This document shows positions 53,006 to 62,184 of a stretch of 64,000 nucleotides of DNA, one piece after another; the first letter of the stretch is position 1; every line of letters starts with the position of its first letter. The translations under genes and the position numbers were made by a program. Location: assembly GCF_021283305.1 (NCBI RefSeq), contig NZ_JAJSOK010000028.1:22182-86181 (forward strand), given 5' to 3'. A model generated the notes under the pieces. The model did not search any database and was not told the origin of the DNA. It saw nothing but the letters and a program-made list of their open reading frames with translations. The stretch comes from Pseudonocardia kujensis. GTDB lineage: Bacteria > Actinomycetota > Actinomycetes > Mycobacteriales > Pseudonocardiaceae.

Positions 53006-53938
53006 CTACAGCCCCTGCTGCGCGAGCCAGTTCTTGGCGACGGTGCCGACGTCGGGCTTGTCCGCGCCCGAGAGGGTGCGGTTGAGCTCGATGAGGCCTT
53101 CGGTCGTCAGCTTGGCCTGGACCGCGTTCAGCGCCTGCTTGACGGTGTCGTTCGCCTTGCTGGAGTTGATCAGCGGCACGACGTTCTGCGCGGCGAAGTT
53201 GTTGTCCGGGTCGCCGAGCACCACGAACCCGCTGTCCTCGATCGTCGGGTCGGTGGTGAACAGGTCGGCCGCCTGGATGGTGCCGTCCTTCAGGGCGGCG
53301 ACGGTGAGCGGGCCGCCCGTGTCGAGGGCCTTGAACTCCTTGAACTTCACCCCGTAGGTCTTCTCGATGCCGGGGATCCCGTCCGGCCGGGTCTGGAACT
53401 CCGACGGGCCGCCGAACGACGCCTGGCCGGCGATGGGGGCGAGGTCGCCGATGTTCTTCAGGTTGTTCTGCTGGGCGTACTGGCCCGTGACGACGACGGC
53501 GTCCTTGTTCTCGGCCGCCGCCTTGTCGAGCACCGTGAGCGGTGCCGGCACGGCCTTCTGCAGGGCGGCGTAGACCGCGTCGCCCTCGGTCTCGGTCGCG
53601 TTCTTGTTGATGTACTGCAGCAGCACGCCGGTGTAGTCCGGGATGAGGTCGATGGAACCGTCGGTGAGCGCCGGGAAGTAGACCTCGCGGCTGCCGATGT
53701 TGAAGTTCCGCTCGACCTTCACGCCCTTGGCCTCGAGGGCCTGGGCGTAGATCTCGGCGAGCACCTGGTTCTCGGGGAAGTCCGCCGACCCGATGCGGAC
53801 GGTGTCCGCCGCGGCCGGGGCCTGGCTGTTGCCGGAGGCCAGCGGGTCGTTCGAGCCCCCGCCGCCACCGCAGGCGGTGAGCCCGAGGACCAGGGCCGCC
53901 CCGGCGGCGACGAGGGTGAGGGGACGGATCAGTTTCAC
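53006..53938 (-). CDS. opuBC: Osmoprotectant ABC transporter substrate-binding lipoprotein
   Basis: A 310-residue lipoprotein: signal peptide with lipobox LTAC (Cys23), a Gly/Ser linker, and an OpuAC/OsmX-type solute-binding domain. Family marks are VRIGSADFPENQVLAEIYAQ, FPALTDGSIDLIPDYTGVLL and the ending TEGLIELNRTLSG. It should bind glycine betaine, choline or a similar compatible solute; box residues cannot be fixed by eye. GTG start overlaps the permease stop. It is the last gene of the ATPase-permease-permease-binding protein operon. Confidence 0.92.
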   Translation of the reverse strand: MKLIRPLTLVAAGAALVLGLTACGGGGGSNDPLASGNSQAPAAADTVRIGSADFPENQVLAEIYAQALEAKGVKVERNFNIGSREVYFPALTDGSIDLIPDYTGVLLQYINKNATETEGDAVYAALQKAVPAPLTVLDKAAAENKDAVVVTGQYAQQNNLKNIGDLAPIAGQASFGGPSEFQTRPDGIPGIEKTYGVKFKEFKALDTGGPLTVAALKDGTIQAADLFTTDPTIEDSGFVVLGDPDNNFAAQNVVPLINSSKANDTVKQALNAVQAKLTTEGLIELNRTLSGADKPDVGTVAKNWLAQQGL

Positions 53939-54687
53939 GGTTCGGCTCCTGCGGGCTCTCGGACGGGGACGGGTTCGGGGTTCGCGGGCGCGGGGGCGGG
54001 ACGCCCGACGGTGGCGGTGGGCGAGCGGCGGCCGCCGCCGCGCAGCCCGGGGGAGACGACCGCGCGCTGCAGCAGCGCGAGCAGCCCCTCGACGACGAGC
54101 GCGAGCACGGCCACGAGGACCGCCCCGGCGGCCATCTGCGGGTAGTCGCGGGTGCGCAGCCCGTCGATCAGGAAGCGGCCGAGGCCGCCGAAGCTCACGT
54201 AGGCGGCGACGGCGGCGGTCGCGATGACCTGCAGCGCCGCGCCGCGCAGGCCGCCGAGGATCAGCGGGAGCGCGTTGGGAAGCTCGACCTTGAACAGCAC
54301 CTGCCACTCGCGCATCCCCATGCCGCGGGCGGCGTCGACCGCGCCGGGGTCGACGTTGCGCACGCCCGAGTACGTGCCGGCGAGCAGCGGCGGGATCGCC
54401 AGCACGGCCAGGGCGAGGGTGACCGGGAGCAGCCCGATCCCCATCAGCAGCACCAGCAGGGTGAGCAGGCCGAGCTCGGGCAGCGCGCGCATGCCGTTGG
54501 CCGACCCCACGATGAGGAACCCGCCGCGGCGCCCGTGCCCGACGAGCGCGCCGATCGGCAGCGCCACGACCGCACCGAGGGCGAGCGCCAGCACCGAGTA
54601 CCAGAGGTGCTCGACGAGCCGGGCGGGGATGCCGGCCGAGCCGCTCCAGTGCGCGGGGTCGGCGAGCCAGGAGAACAGGGCGTTCAC
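53935..54687 (-). CDS. opuBB: Osmoprotectant ABC transporter permease 2
   Basis: A 250-residue inner-membrane permease with five to six helices. The binding-protein-dependent EAA loop reads DAARGMGMREWQVLFKVELP (about residues 125-145), and the preceding ANGMRALPELGLLTLLVLLM is typical of OpuB/Osm permeases. The C-terminal 40 residues are Pro/Ala/Arg-rich and unstructured. GTG at 54687 overlaps the upstream permease stop by 4 nt. The two permeases likely form a heterodimer for betaine- or choline-type uptake under osmotic stress. Confidence 0.9.
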   Translation of the reverse strand: MNALFSWLADPAHWSGSAGIPARLVEHLWYSVLALALGAVVALPIGALVGHGRRGGFLIVGSANGMRALPELGLLTLLVLLMGIGLLPVTLALAVLAIPPLLAGTYSGVRNVDPGAVDAARGMGMREWQVLFKVELPNALPLILGGLRGAALQVIATAAVAAYVSFGGLGRFLIDGLRTRDYPQMAAGAVLVAVLALVVEGLLALLQRAVVSPGLRGGGRRSPTATVGRPAPAPANPEPVPVREPAGAEP

Positions 54688-55334
54688 GCGTTCGCTCCCA
54701 CGCGGGTCCAGGGGGTGCTGAACCGCCCGATCAACACCAGCAGCCCGTCGACGACGAGCGCCAGCAGCAGGACCATCACGATGCCCGTGAGGATCTCGAG
54801 CGGGAAGTTCCGCTGGTAGCCGTCCGTGAACAGCTGCCCCAGCCCGCCGACGCCGATGAGCGCGCCGACCGAGACCAGGCTGATGTTCGACACCGCGGCC
54901 ACCCGCAGCCCCGCGATCAACACGGGGACGGCCAGCGGCAGCTCGACCGACACGAACCGGCGGCCGGGCCGGTACCCCATGGCCGTGGCCGCGGCGACGA
55001 CCATGGACGGGACGGCGCCGAGCGCGTCGGCCACCGAGCGGACCAACAGGGCGACGGTGTAGATCGTCAGCGCGACGACGACGTTGAGCGGGTCGAGGAT
55101 CCGGGTGCCGATGATCGCCGGCAACACGATGAACAGCGCCAGCGACGGGATCGTGTACAGCACGCTGGCGGCCGGCACGAGCACCCCGCGCAGCGCGCGG
55201 TTGCCGGCGGCGGCCCACCCGATCGGGACGGCGAGGACCAGTCCGATCAGGACGGGGACCAGCGCCAGGACCACGTGCTCGCCCAGCAGCCCGCCGATCA
55301 TGCCGAGGTTGCGCGGGATCCAGTCCCAGACCAT
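54684..55334 (-). CDS. opuBD: Osmoprotectant ABC transporter permease 1
   Basis: A 216-residue inner-membrane permease with five to six helices. SVLYTIPSLALFIVLPAIIG is the family start of the transmembrane core. The EAA loop is TAMGYRPGRRFVSVELPLAV (about residues 120-140), followed by SVGALIGVGGLGQLFTDGYQ. It begins with ATG at 55334, sharing a base with the ATPase stop, and ends overlapping the second permease. It works with that permease as the membrane channel of the osmoprotectant importer. Confidence 0.9.
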   Translation of the reverse strand: MVWDWIPRNLGMIGGLLGEHVVLALVPVLIGLVLAVPIGWAAAGNRALRGVLVPAASVLYTIPSLALFIVLPAIIGTRILDPLNVVVALTIYTVALLVRSVADALGAVPSMVVAAATAMGYRPGRRFVSVELPLAVPVLIAGLRVAAVSNISLVSVGALIGVGGLGQLFTDGYQRNFPLEILTGIVMVLLLALVVDGLLVLIGRFSTPWTRVGANA

Positions 55335-56404
55335 CAGGCCGCCTCGTCCGCCCGGGAGGCGGCGAGCGCCCGCAGCACGTCGTCGGCGCTCAGCGCGCCC
55401 GCGACGCGACCGTCCCCGTCGACCGCGACGCCGCGGCCGGACGGCGAGGACAGCGCCGCGTCGAGCGCGCTGCGCAGCGAGCCGGACCCGACCTCGTAGA
55501 GCGACCCGCCGGGCACGACGGTCGCCTCCTCGACGCTGCCCCCGCCCTGCACCCAGCCGAGCGGCCGGCCCTCGGGATCGACGACGAGCGACCACCCGTC
55601 GGGCGCCGACTCGCCCACGCGCACCGTGGGCAGCTCGGCGAGCGGCAGCTCGTCGGAGAGGAAGCCCAGCTTGCGGTAACCGCGGTCGCGTCCGACGAAC
55701 CCGTCGACGAACCCGTCGGCCGGGCGGTCGAGCAGCACGCCCGGCTCGTCGTACTGCGCGAGGACGCCGCCGGTGCGGAACACCGCGACCTTGTCGCCGA
55801 GCTTGACGGCCTCGTCGATGTCGTGCGTGACGAACACGATCGTCTTGCCCAGCTCGCCCTGCAGCCGCAGCAGCTCCTCCTGCAGGGACTCCCGCACCAC
55901 CGGGTCGACGGCGCTGAACGGCTCGTCCATCAGCAGCACGGGCGGGTCCGCGGCGAGCGCCCGGGCGACGCCGACGCGCTGCTGCTGGCCGCCGGAGAGC
56001 TGCGCGGGATAGCGCGCCGCCATCTCCGGCGCCAGGCCCACGACCTCCATCAGCTCGTCCGCCCGGGCCCGCGCCCTGCGCTTGCTCCAGCCGAGCAGCA
56101 GCGGGACGGTGGCGATGTTGTCGCGGATCGTCTTGTGCGGGAACAGCCCGGCCTGCTGGATCACGTAGCCGATGCCGCGGCGCAGGTCCGCCGCGTCGCC
56201 GGACATCACGTCCCGGCCGTCGACGGTCACCGTGCCCTCGGTCGGCGCGATCATCCTGTTGATCATCCGGAGCGACGTGGTCTTGCCGCACCCGGACGGC
56301 CCGACGAACACGGTGATCCTGCCGGCGTCCACGGTCAGGTCAAGCCCGTCGACCGCGACGGTCCCGTCCGGGAACCGCTTCGTCACGCCGCGGAACTCGA
56401 TCAC
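55334..56404 (-). CDS. opuBA: Osmoprotectant ABC transporter ATP-binding protein with CBS domains
   Basis: A 356-residue ATPase. Walker A is GPSGCGKTT (residues 35-43), the Q-loop YVIQQAGLFPH, the signature LSGGQQQRV (136-144) and Walker B LLMDEPFSAVDP. A C-terminal region from about residue 235 has two CBS-like repeats (QGGGSVEEATVVPGGSLYEV, VAVDGDGRVAGALSADDVLR), which in OpuA-type systems sense ionic strength or c-di-AMP. The GTG at 56404 (VIEFRGVTKRF) matches the family start; the frame is open further but reads as low-complexity. It is the first gene of the operon. Confidence 0.9.
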   Translation of the reverse strand: MIEFRGVTKRFPDGTVAVDGLDLTVDAGRITVFVGPSGCGKTTSLRMINRMIAPTEGTVTVDGRDVMSGDAADLRRGIGYVIQQAGLFPHKTIRDNIATVPLLLGWSKRRARARADELMEVVGLAPEMAARYPAQLSGGQQQRVGVARALAADPPVLLMDEPFSAVDPVVRESLQEELLRLQGELGKTIVFVTHDIDEAVKLGDKVAVFRTGGVLAQYDEPGVLLDRPADGFVDGFVGRDRGYRKLGFLSDELPLAELPTVRVGESAPDGWSLVVDPEGRPLGWVQGGGSVEEATVVPGGSLYEVGSGSLRSALDAALSSPSGRGVAVDGDGRVAGALSADDVLRALAASRADEAA

Positions 56405-56535
56405 GCGGGGTTTCCCCTCGTCCCGGCGCCCGCCTTCCGGGCGCCATGGTGCGACGAGGCTATCCGGAGGCACCGACGGGAGCGAGCCGGATGATGAAGT
56501 GTGATCCCCTCGCGACCCGTCCGGTCATTCGGGGG

Positions 56536-59430
56536 TCAGGCTCCCGCGGCGCGGGCGGGCGTGGGCAGCCGACCGCCCGCGAGCACCCGGTGCAGATCCT
56601 CGGGCGGCAGCGGCCGGGAGAACAGCCAGCCCTGGTAGGCGTCGACGCCGAGGCCGCGCAGCACGTGGAACTGCTCGGCCGTCTCGACCCCCTCGGCCAC
56701 CGTGGTCCGCCCCATCGCGCGGGCCATGTCGACGACGGCCCGGGCGACCGCGAAGTCCGCCGGGTCGGTCCCGACGCCGGTGACGAACGCCCTGTCCACC
56801 TTGACCGTCTGGGTGGGCAGCTCCTTGAGCCGGGCGAGCGAGGAGTAGCCGGTGCCGAAGTCGTCGACGGCGAACCGGACCCCGCGCGCCGTGAGCTCGG
56901 CCATGACCGCGCGCGCCGCGCGCGGCAGGGCGACGAGGCTGGTCTCGACCAGCTCGAGGATGAGCCGGTCCCAGGGCAATCCGGAGGCGCCGACGATCCG
57001 CGTCACCTCGTCGAGGAACCCGGGCTCGCTGGGCAGGAGGCCGGCGAGGTTGACGGCGACCGCGGCGCGGCCGGGCCAGGTCGCGGCCTCGTTCACGGCG
57101 GTCCGCAGCACCCACAGGTCGAGGTCGCGCAGCATGCCGGCGCGCTCGGCGACCGGCAGGAACTCGCCCGGCGAGATCATCCCGCGCTCCGGGTGCGGCC
57201 AGCGGACCAGCGCCTCCGCGGAGACCACCGAGCCGTCCGGCCCGACGACGGGCTGGTAGTGCAGCACGAGCCGGTCCTCGACCAGCGCGGCACGAAGCTC
57301 GCCCTCCAGCTCGAGCTGCCGGTCGGCCGACCCCACCACCGCGGGCGACGCGGTGGCGATCCCGCCCCGGTCCGTGCGCTTGGCCTCGTGCATCGCCACC
57401 TCGGCGTAGCGCAGCAGGTCGCCGGCCTCCACGGGCGCGTCCGGGTGCACGTCCGGGGTGGCGACGCCGACGGTGGCGGTGAGCTGGACCGGCCGCCCGT
57501 GCACGCCCACCGTGCCGCCCATCAGCCGGGCGACGGTACGGGCCAGGGCCTCGGGACCACCGGTGAGAGTGTGGTCGGCGCAGATCACGACGAACTCGTC
57601 GCCGGCCAGCCGGGCCGGCGTGCAGCCGACGGGCAGCTCCCGGCGCAGCCGTGCGGCCGTGCTGACCAGGAGCTCGTCGCCCGCCTCGTGGCCGAGCGAG
57701 GAGTTGACCCGCGCGAAGTCGTCGAGGTCGCCGCAGACCACCGCGACCCGGTCGCCGTCGGGCCCCGCGAGCAGGTCCGCGACGAGGTCGAGCGCGGCCG
57801 CGCGGTTCGGCAGCCGGGTCAGGACGTCGACGGCGGTACCGGCGTCGCGCTGCGGCGCGGGCGGCGCGACCTCGGTGGCCACGACCAGCCAGAACGGGTC
57901 GCCGTCGTCGGTGGTCGAGGCGGTGACGGCGAGCGCGACCGTGACCCGGGTGCCGTCGCCGCGCAGCAGCGTGACGGCCTGGAGCCGGTACCCGTGCCCG
58001 CCACCCGTGGGGATGCGGCGCAGCCAGCCCGGCAGGACGGCCGGTGCGGCGTCGGGCTGCGGCTCGGCGTCGGCGGTCAGGTCGAGCGCGGTGCGCCCGC
58101 GCAGCTCCGCGAGCGGCCGGCCGAGGAGCGTGCAGAAGGCCTCGTTGGCGTCGACGAGCCGGCCCGCCGCGTCGAACAGCCCGACCCCGTCGGGCACCGT
58201 GGACAGCAGGTCGGCGAAGCGCCGCGCGGAGTGCCGGCCGCCCTCGGCGAGCCGCTGCGCGGTGACGTCGCGGACCATGCCGGCGAGCCGCACGGGGACC
58301 CCGTCGGGCCCGCGCTCGACGCCCGCCCGGCAGCTGAGCACCCGGTCGCCGGGCAGCCGCAGCTCGACGTGGTGGTCGGTCGGGCCCGACCCGGTGCGCA
58401 GCGCCCGGCAGAGCGCCGCCACCTGCTCGCCCTCGACCGGGCCGTGCGGGCCGTCGGGGACCACGCCGACGTCACGGTAGAGCTCCTGGAGCGACGCGCT
58501 GCGCCGGAAGGTGGCCGTGGCCAGCTCGAACGTCCAGGTGCCGACCCGGGCGAGCCGCTCCAGCTCCGCGGTCCAGCGCCGGTCCACGCGCTGCGGCTCG
58601 CCCAGCTCCACGAGGACGACGGTGTGCAGGTCGCCGGGCAGGTCCCAGCGGACCGCGCGCACCCGGACCGTGGTGCCGTCGGCGCGCAGCAGGCGCGCGT
58701 CGGCGTCGGGCCCCGCGAGCAGCCCGCCCAGCCGCACGCCCAACGGTTCCGCGGGGCGGCCGGCGAGCTGCAGGAAGGCGTCGTTGACGCGGAGGATCCG
58801 GTCGGCACCGTCGCAGACCACCGCGGGTGCGGCCGGCAGCGGCACGACGTCGATCCTCTCGCCGAACAGGGCGGACGGCGGCAGGGCCGCGGTGCCGAAG
58901 GCGGCGTCGCGCAGCGTGGGCGGCACCGCCGGAAGCCCGCCCGGGTCGGTCGTTCCCTGGTCGAGCGGGAGCGCGTGCGGGCCGCTGACCTGCTCCGGAG
59001 GCGCGGCGAGCTGCACGGCGCCGGGATCGGTGCGCACCTCGGGCTCGCCCGGCTCCTCGCGTTCCGGCAGCGGGCGGCCGAGGGAGCTCGACGCCGGGCG
59101 CCGGGTCTGGCCCGGCACCTGGCCGCCGGAGGGCGCGGAGATCGCCCGGGCGAGGCGGTCGGCGAAGCGGGCCTGCTCCGGGCGCGGCGGGACGTTGTCC
59201 GCCCGGCGCCGGTCGGCACGACGGACCGAGTCCGGCAGGCCCGTGCCCCCCGGACCGCCGGGCGGGCCGCCCGGCCCGCCGTCGGACGGGCCGTCGGACG
59301 GGCCGGCGGACAGGTCGGCGGACAGGTCGGCGAGGTCCTCCTCGTCGACCGGGTCGACGGCGAAGGCGTCGGGGACGCCCGACCGGGCAGGCTCGTCCGC
59401 CGCCTCGCCGCGCCCTCCGAAGCCGCTCAC
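56536..59430 (-). CDS. PAS-GGDEF-EAL cyclic di-GMP protein
   Basis: A 964-residue signalling protein. About 180 disordered Pro/Gly/Asp residues precede two or three PAS-like regions (about 190-530), a GGDEF domain with RLAGDEFVVI, and an EAL domain. EAL residues needed for c-di-GMP hydrolysis look intact: SAEALVRW, AVNLAG, LELVETS, VDDFGTGYSSL, KVDRAF, AEGVET and QGWLFSRP. GGDEF has Ala in place of the first Gly, and the RxxD inhibitory site is not seen, so cyclase activity is less certain. GTG at 59430 follows GGGGGG; a GTG at 59508 gives a longer form. No membrane segment. Confidence 0.9.
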   Translation of the reverse strand: MSGFGGRGEAADEPARSGVPDAFAVDPVDEEDLADLSADLSAGPSDGPSDGGPGGPPGGPGGTGLPDSVRRADRRRADNVPPRPEQARFADRLARAISAPSGGQVPGQTRRPASSSLGRPLPEREEPGEPEVRTDPGAVQLAAPPEQVSGPHALPLDQGTTDPGGLPAVPPTLRDAAFGTAALPPSALFGERIDVVPLPAAPAVVCDGADRILRVNDAFLQLAGRPAEPLGVRLGGLLAGPDADARLLRADGTTVRVRAVRWDLPGDLHTVVLVELGEPQRVDRRWTAELERLARVGTWTFELATATFRRSASLQELYRDVGVVPDGPHGPVEGEQVAALCRALRTGSGPTDHHVELRLPGDRVLSCRAGVERGPDGVPVRLAGMVRDVTAQRLAEGGRHSARRFADLLSTVPDGVGLFDAAGRLVDANEAFCTLLGRPLAELRGRTALDLTADAEPQPDAAPAVLPGWLRRIPTGGGHGYRLQAVTLLRGDGTRVTVALAVTASTTDDGDPFWLVVATEVAPPAPQRDAGTAVDVLTRLPNRAAALDLVADLLAGPDGDRVAVVCGDLDDFARVNSSLGHEAGDELLVSTAARLRRELPVGCTPARLAGDEFVVICADHTLTGGPEALARTVARLMGGTVGVHGRPVQLTATVGVATPDVHPDAPVEAGDLLRYAEVAMHEAKRTDRGGIATASPAVVGSADRQLELEGELRAALVEDRLVLHYQPVVGPDGSVVSAEALVRWPHPERGMISPGEFLPVAERAGMLRDLDLWVLRTAVNEAATWPGRAAVAVNLAGLLPSEPGFLDEVTRIVGASGLPWDRLILELVETSLVALPRAARAVMAELTARGVRFAVDDFGTGYSSLARLKELPTQTVKVDRAFVTGVGTDPADFAVARAVVDMARAMGRTTVAEGVETAEQFHVLRGLGVDAYQGWLFSRPLPPEDLHRVLAGGRLPTPARAAGA

Positions 59431-59625
59431 CGTGCCCCCCACGTGCTCGCCGTGTGTTCCGGGGCCGCGTCGGGCCCCGTCACGGAGCACAACGAGCGAC
59501 TGCTCCACTCGATCCGGGGATACCGCTCGAACGGACTACTCCGACCCGAGTGAGTTACCGCACGGTGCCGCACGCTCGGTGATCATGTGCACCGAGCGGC
59601 GGAAGAACGCCAGGTGAGACGCCTG

Positions 59626-60843
59626 TCAGCGGTCACCCTCCGTGACACCCGCCGCCGGATCCTGCCGGGCCGCCTCGGCGACGGCGGCCGCCACCTCGGG
59701 CGCGACCCGCGGGTCGAACGGGCTGGGGACGATCCGGTCGGCCGCGAGATCGTCCGTGGCCACCGAGAAGATCGCGTTCGCCGCGGCCAGCTTCATGGAC
59801 TCGGTGATCCGGCGCGCGCCCACGTCGAGCGCCCCGCGGAACACCCCCGGGAAGGCAAGCACGTTGTTGATCTGGTTCGGGAAGTCGCTGCGCCCGGTGG
59901 CGACGACGGCGGCGTACCGCGCGGCGATCTCCGGGTGGACCTCCGGGTCCGGGTTGGACAGCGCGAACACGAAGGGGTCCGGCGCCATCGTGGCCAGGAC
60001 CTCCTCGGGCAGGGTGGCGCTGGAGAGCCCGACGAAGACGTCGGCGCCGCGCAGCGCGTCTGCCGGACCGCCGGTCACCCCGCGCGGGTTCGTCTCGGCG
60101 GCGAGCTCGGCTTTGATCCCGCCACGGGCGGCGTCGATCACCCCGCGGGAGTCGAGGACGACGACGTCCCTGGCCCCGGCCGCGACCAGGATCCGGGCGC
60201 AGGCCACCCCCGCCGCACCGGCGCCGGAGACCACGATGCGCAGCGACGACAGGGCCCGGCCGGTGGTGGCGCAGGCGCCCTGCAGAGCGGCGAGCAGCAC
60301 GATCGCGGTGCCGTGCTGGTCGTCGTGCATGACCGGGCAGTCGAGCGCCTCGACCAGCCGGCGCTCCAGCTCGAAGCAGCGCGGCGCGGCGACGTCCTCG
60401 AGGTTGACCGCACCGAAGCTCGGCCGCAGCCGGACCAGGGTCTCGACGATCTCGTCGACGTTCGTGGTGTCGAGGACCAGCGGGATCGAGTCGAGCCCGC
60501 CGAAGGTCTTGAACAGCGCCGACTTGCCCTCCATCACCGGCAGCGACGCGCGCGGGCCGATGTCGCCGAGGCCGAGGACGGCGGTGCCGTCGCTGACCAC
60601 CGCGACCAGCCGGTCGGTCCAGGTGTACCGGCGGGCCAGCGCGGGCTCGGCGGCGATCGCCCGGCTCACCTCGGCCACGCCGGGGGTGTAGGCGATGGCC
60701 AGGTCACGGGCGTCGCGCAGCGGGGTGGACAGCCCGGTGGCCAACTTGCCGCCCTCGTGCGAGGCGAAGATCTCCTCGCGGGTGGGGGCGGGCGTGCTCG
60801 TGGACAGGTCCGAGGACAGGGTGCGCTCGGGGGAGACGGTCAT
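59626..60843 (-). CDS. NAD(P)-dependent malic enzyme
   Basis: A 405-residue malic enzyme that decarboxylates malate to pyruvate. The blocks LAIAYTPGVAEVSRAIAAEP, VSDGTAVLGLGDIGPRASLP, VMEGKSALFKTFGGLDSIPL, PVMHDDQHGTAIVLLAAL and FALSNPDPEVHPE are all typical of the short bacterial form, with the NAD-binding GAGAAGVACARIL after them. It lacks the phosphotransacetylase-like tail of longer enzymes. ATG at 60843. Cofactor preference is not fixed by sequence. It links the TCA cycle, including Kgd in this window, to pyruvate. Confidence 0.94.
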   Translation of the reverse strand: MTVSPERTLSSDLSTSTPAPTREEIFASHEGGKLATGLSTPLRDARDLAIAYTPGVAEVSRAIAAEPALARRYTWTDRLVAVVSDGTAVLGLGDIGPRASLPVMEGKSALFKTFGGLDSIPLVLDTTNVDEIVETLVRLRPSFGAVNLEDVAAPRCFELERRLVEALDCPVMHDDQHGTAIVLLAALQGACATTGRALSSLRIVVSGAGAAGVACARILVAAGARDVVVLDSRGVIDAARGGIKAELAAETNPRGVTGGPADALRGADVFVGLSSATLPEEVLATMAPDPFVFALSNPDPEVHPEIAARYAAVVATGRSDFPNQINNVLAFPGVFRGALDVGARRITESMKLAAANAIFSVATDDLAADRIVPSPFDPRVAPEVAAAVAEAARQDPAAGVTEGDR

Positions 60844-61013
60844 GGAAGAACTCCGGTACGGGTGCGGTGGACGCCGTCGGGCGTCCCTACTCGCCGTGCA
60901 CCGGGGGCAGGTCTCGCCGGGTCGGTGCCGGACGGCCCCCTCGATCCGGCCCCGCGGGATGCGGCGGGGCGGGCCGAGGGATCGGCTGTCGGGTACTGGG
61001 TGACGACCGTACC

Positions 61014-61349
61014 TCAGAGGCGCCGGGGTCGGGGCCACAACCGCCGCGTGACGACGGCCACCACCTCGGCCGGGCCGAGCGTGCGGGAGTCGGTGGAGCC
61101 GAAGGGGTTGTCGCCCTCCACCCACCACAGCCCGCCCTCCGGCCGCACCGCGCGCTTCACCGAGAGCTGCGCGGGCCGGACGGGCCAGCGCACCAGGACC
61201 ACGTCACCCGGCCGGGCGGACCGGCCGAACCGGACCAGGACGACGTCGTCGTCGGAGAGGGTGGTCGACATGGAGGGGCCCCGGACGGTCACCGCCCGCC
61301 ACCCGCGGTGATGCCCTGTGATCCGCGTCCGAAACACCGTGTTGACCAC
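61014..61349 (-). CDS. sodX: Nickel superoxide dismutase maturation protease (S26 family)
   Basis: A small signal-peptidase-like protease, 111 residues from the furthest GTG. The catalytic Ser is in VRGPSMSTTL, the general-base Lys in LSVKRAV, and the box GGLWWVEGDNPFGSTDSRTL closes the S26 fold. It has no membrane anchor. Divergent pairing with sodN identifies it as the protease that removes the NiSOD leader. The true start may be a GTG at 61292, which still keeps the whole core; the longer form would leave only 76 nt for two promoters. Confidence 0.85.
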   Translation of the reverse strand: MVNTVFRTRITGHHRGWRAVTVRGPSMSTTLSDDDVVLVRFGRSARPGDVVLVRWPVRPAQLSVKRAVRPEGGLWWVEGDNPFGSTDSRTLGPAEVVAVVTRRLWPRPRRL

Positions 61350-61425
61350 ACCTTCCGGCCTGCTGGCCCCCCGCCCCCGGGAGTAGGGTCGGGCACGCCA
61401 GAACGATCACCACCAGGGAGGACCC

Positions 61426-61839
61426 ATGCGGCTGTCCCGCATTCTCCGCCCGCGGCTGGAGGCCACCGCGCACTGCGACCTCCCCTGCGGCGTGTACGAC
61501 CCGGCCCAGGCGCGCATCGAGGCCGAGTCGGTCAAGGCCATCCAGGAGAAGTACCAGGGCAACGAGGACCCGGTGTTCCGGGAGCGGGCCATCGAGATCA
61601 AGGAGCAGCGCTCCGACCTCGTGAAGCACCACCTGTGGGTGCTGTGGACGGACTACTTCAAGCCGCCGCACTTCGAGAAGTACCCGGAGCTGCACGAGCT
61701 GTTCAACAAGGCCACCAAGAAGGCCGGCGGCGGCCCCGGTGGCACCAAGTCCTCGGTCGACCCGAAGGACGGCCAGGAGCTGCTGGACTACATCGCCCAG
61801 ATCGACAAGATCTTCTGGGAGACCAAGCAGGCTGCCTGA
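61426..61839 (+). CDS. sodN: Nickel-containing superoxide dismutase precursor
   Basis: A 137-residue NiSOD precursor that dismutates superoxide in the cytosol. A 15-residue leader (MRLSRILRPRLEATA) precedes His16, which becomes the N-terminal Ni ligand after cleavage; HCDLPCGVYDP is the nickel hook with Cys2 and Cys6 of the mature protein. The rest is a four-helix bundle with HHLWVLWTDYFKPPHFEKYP. Strong GGGAGGA precedes ATG. In relatives, transcription is controlled by nickel through Nur. A hairpin with a T-run follows. Confidence 0.97.
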   Translation: MRLSRILRPRLEATAHCDLPCGVYDPAQARIEAESVKAIQEKYQGNEDPVFRERAIEIKEQRSDLVKHHLWVLWTDYFKPPHFEKYPELHELFNKATKKAGGGPGGTKSSVDPKDGQELLDYIAQIDKIFWETKQAA

Positions 61840-61857
61840 TCCGGGCACTGAAAGCGG

Positions 61858-61901
61858 CGCTGACCAGCGGGGATAGCTCCTCGTAGGTCAGCGTCGTTTT
61901 T
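61858..61901 (+). terminator. Rho-independent terminator after sodN
   Basis: CGCTGACC (61858-61865) pairs with GGTCAGCG (61886-61893) over a 20-nt loop and is followed by TCGTTTTT. It lies 18 nt past the sodN stop and is the only hairpin with a real T-run in the window. Confidence 0.75.
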
Positions 61902-61920
61902 CGTTGTCGGGGGTGCTCTC

Positions 61921-61958
61921 ACGGCCCAGCGACGGCCCAGACGGCCCACAGACGGCCC
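61921..61958. repeat. Short ACGGCCC direct repeats
   Basis: Four ACGGCCC words start at 61921, 61932, 61941 and 61952. They lie at the boundary between the housekeeping region and the mobile-element scar. Significance unknown. Confidence 0.45.
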
Positions 61959-62032
61959 GGAATATGATCTTGAAAACCTCCTGAACTACCCTTGCGCCGC
62001 TCCGCCCAGTCGGTGATCGATAGCCTCCGAAC

Positions 62033-62161
62033 GTGCCACATGACGAGAAGGTCGTCCCTTTCGAGGCTCTCGCGGAGACCGACCTGATCGTCGACCAGCT
62101 GTACGACGGCGGCAAGAGCGGAACGATGGCCGACGACCCGCTAGCAATCCTTGGTCGCTAG
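62033..62161 (+). pseudogene. Truncated 5' end of an HNH-endonuclease-type gene
   Basis: GTG at 62033 opens a 42-residue frame: PHDEKVVPFEALAETDLIVD, then LYDGGKSGTMADDPLA before a stop. This resembles the start of HNH-type restriction-like proteins (pattern DLIVDAxYxGGxxGNxxDDPLAxLLP), and similarity ends at DDPLA. The rest of the gene is missing; the stop codon comes from the sequence next to the leftward 540-residue ORF. I read this as a gene cut by a mobile element. The family match is from memory and moderate. Confidence 0.45.
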
Positions 62162-62184
62162 GGGTTTGGCAGTTGTCCAGGGTT

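Noticed and set aside
59431..59508. Longer start for the GGDEF-EAL protein at 59508
   Set aside because: GTG at 59430 has a G-rich ribosome binding site at the right distance; the extra 26 residues add no domain.
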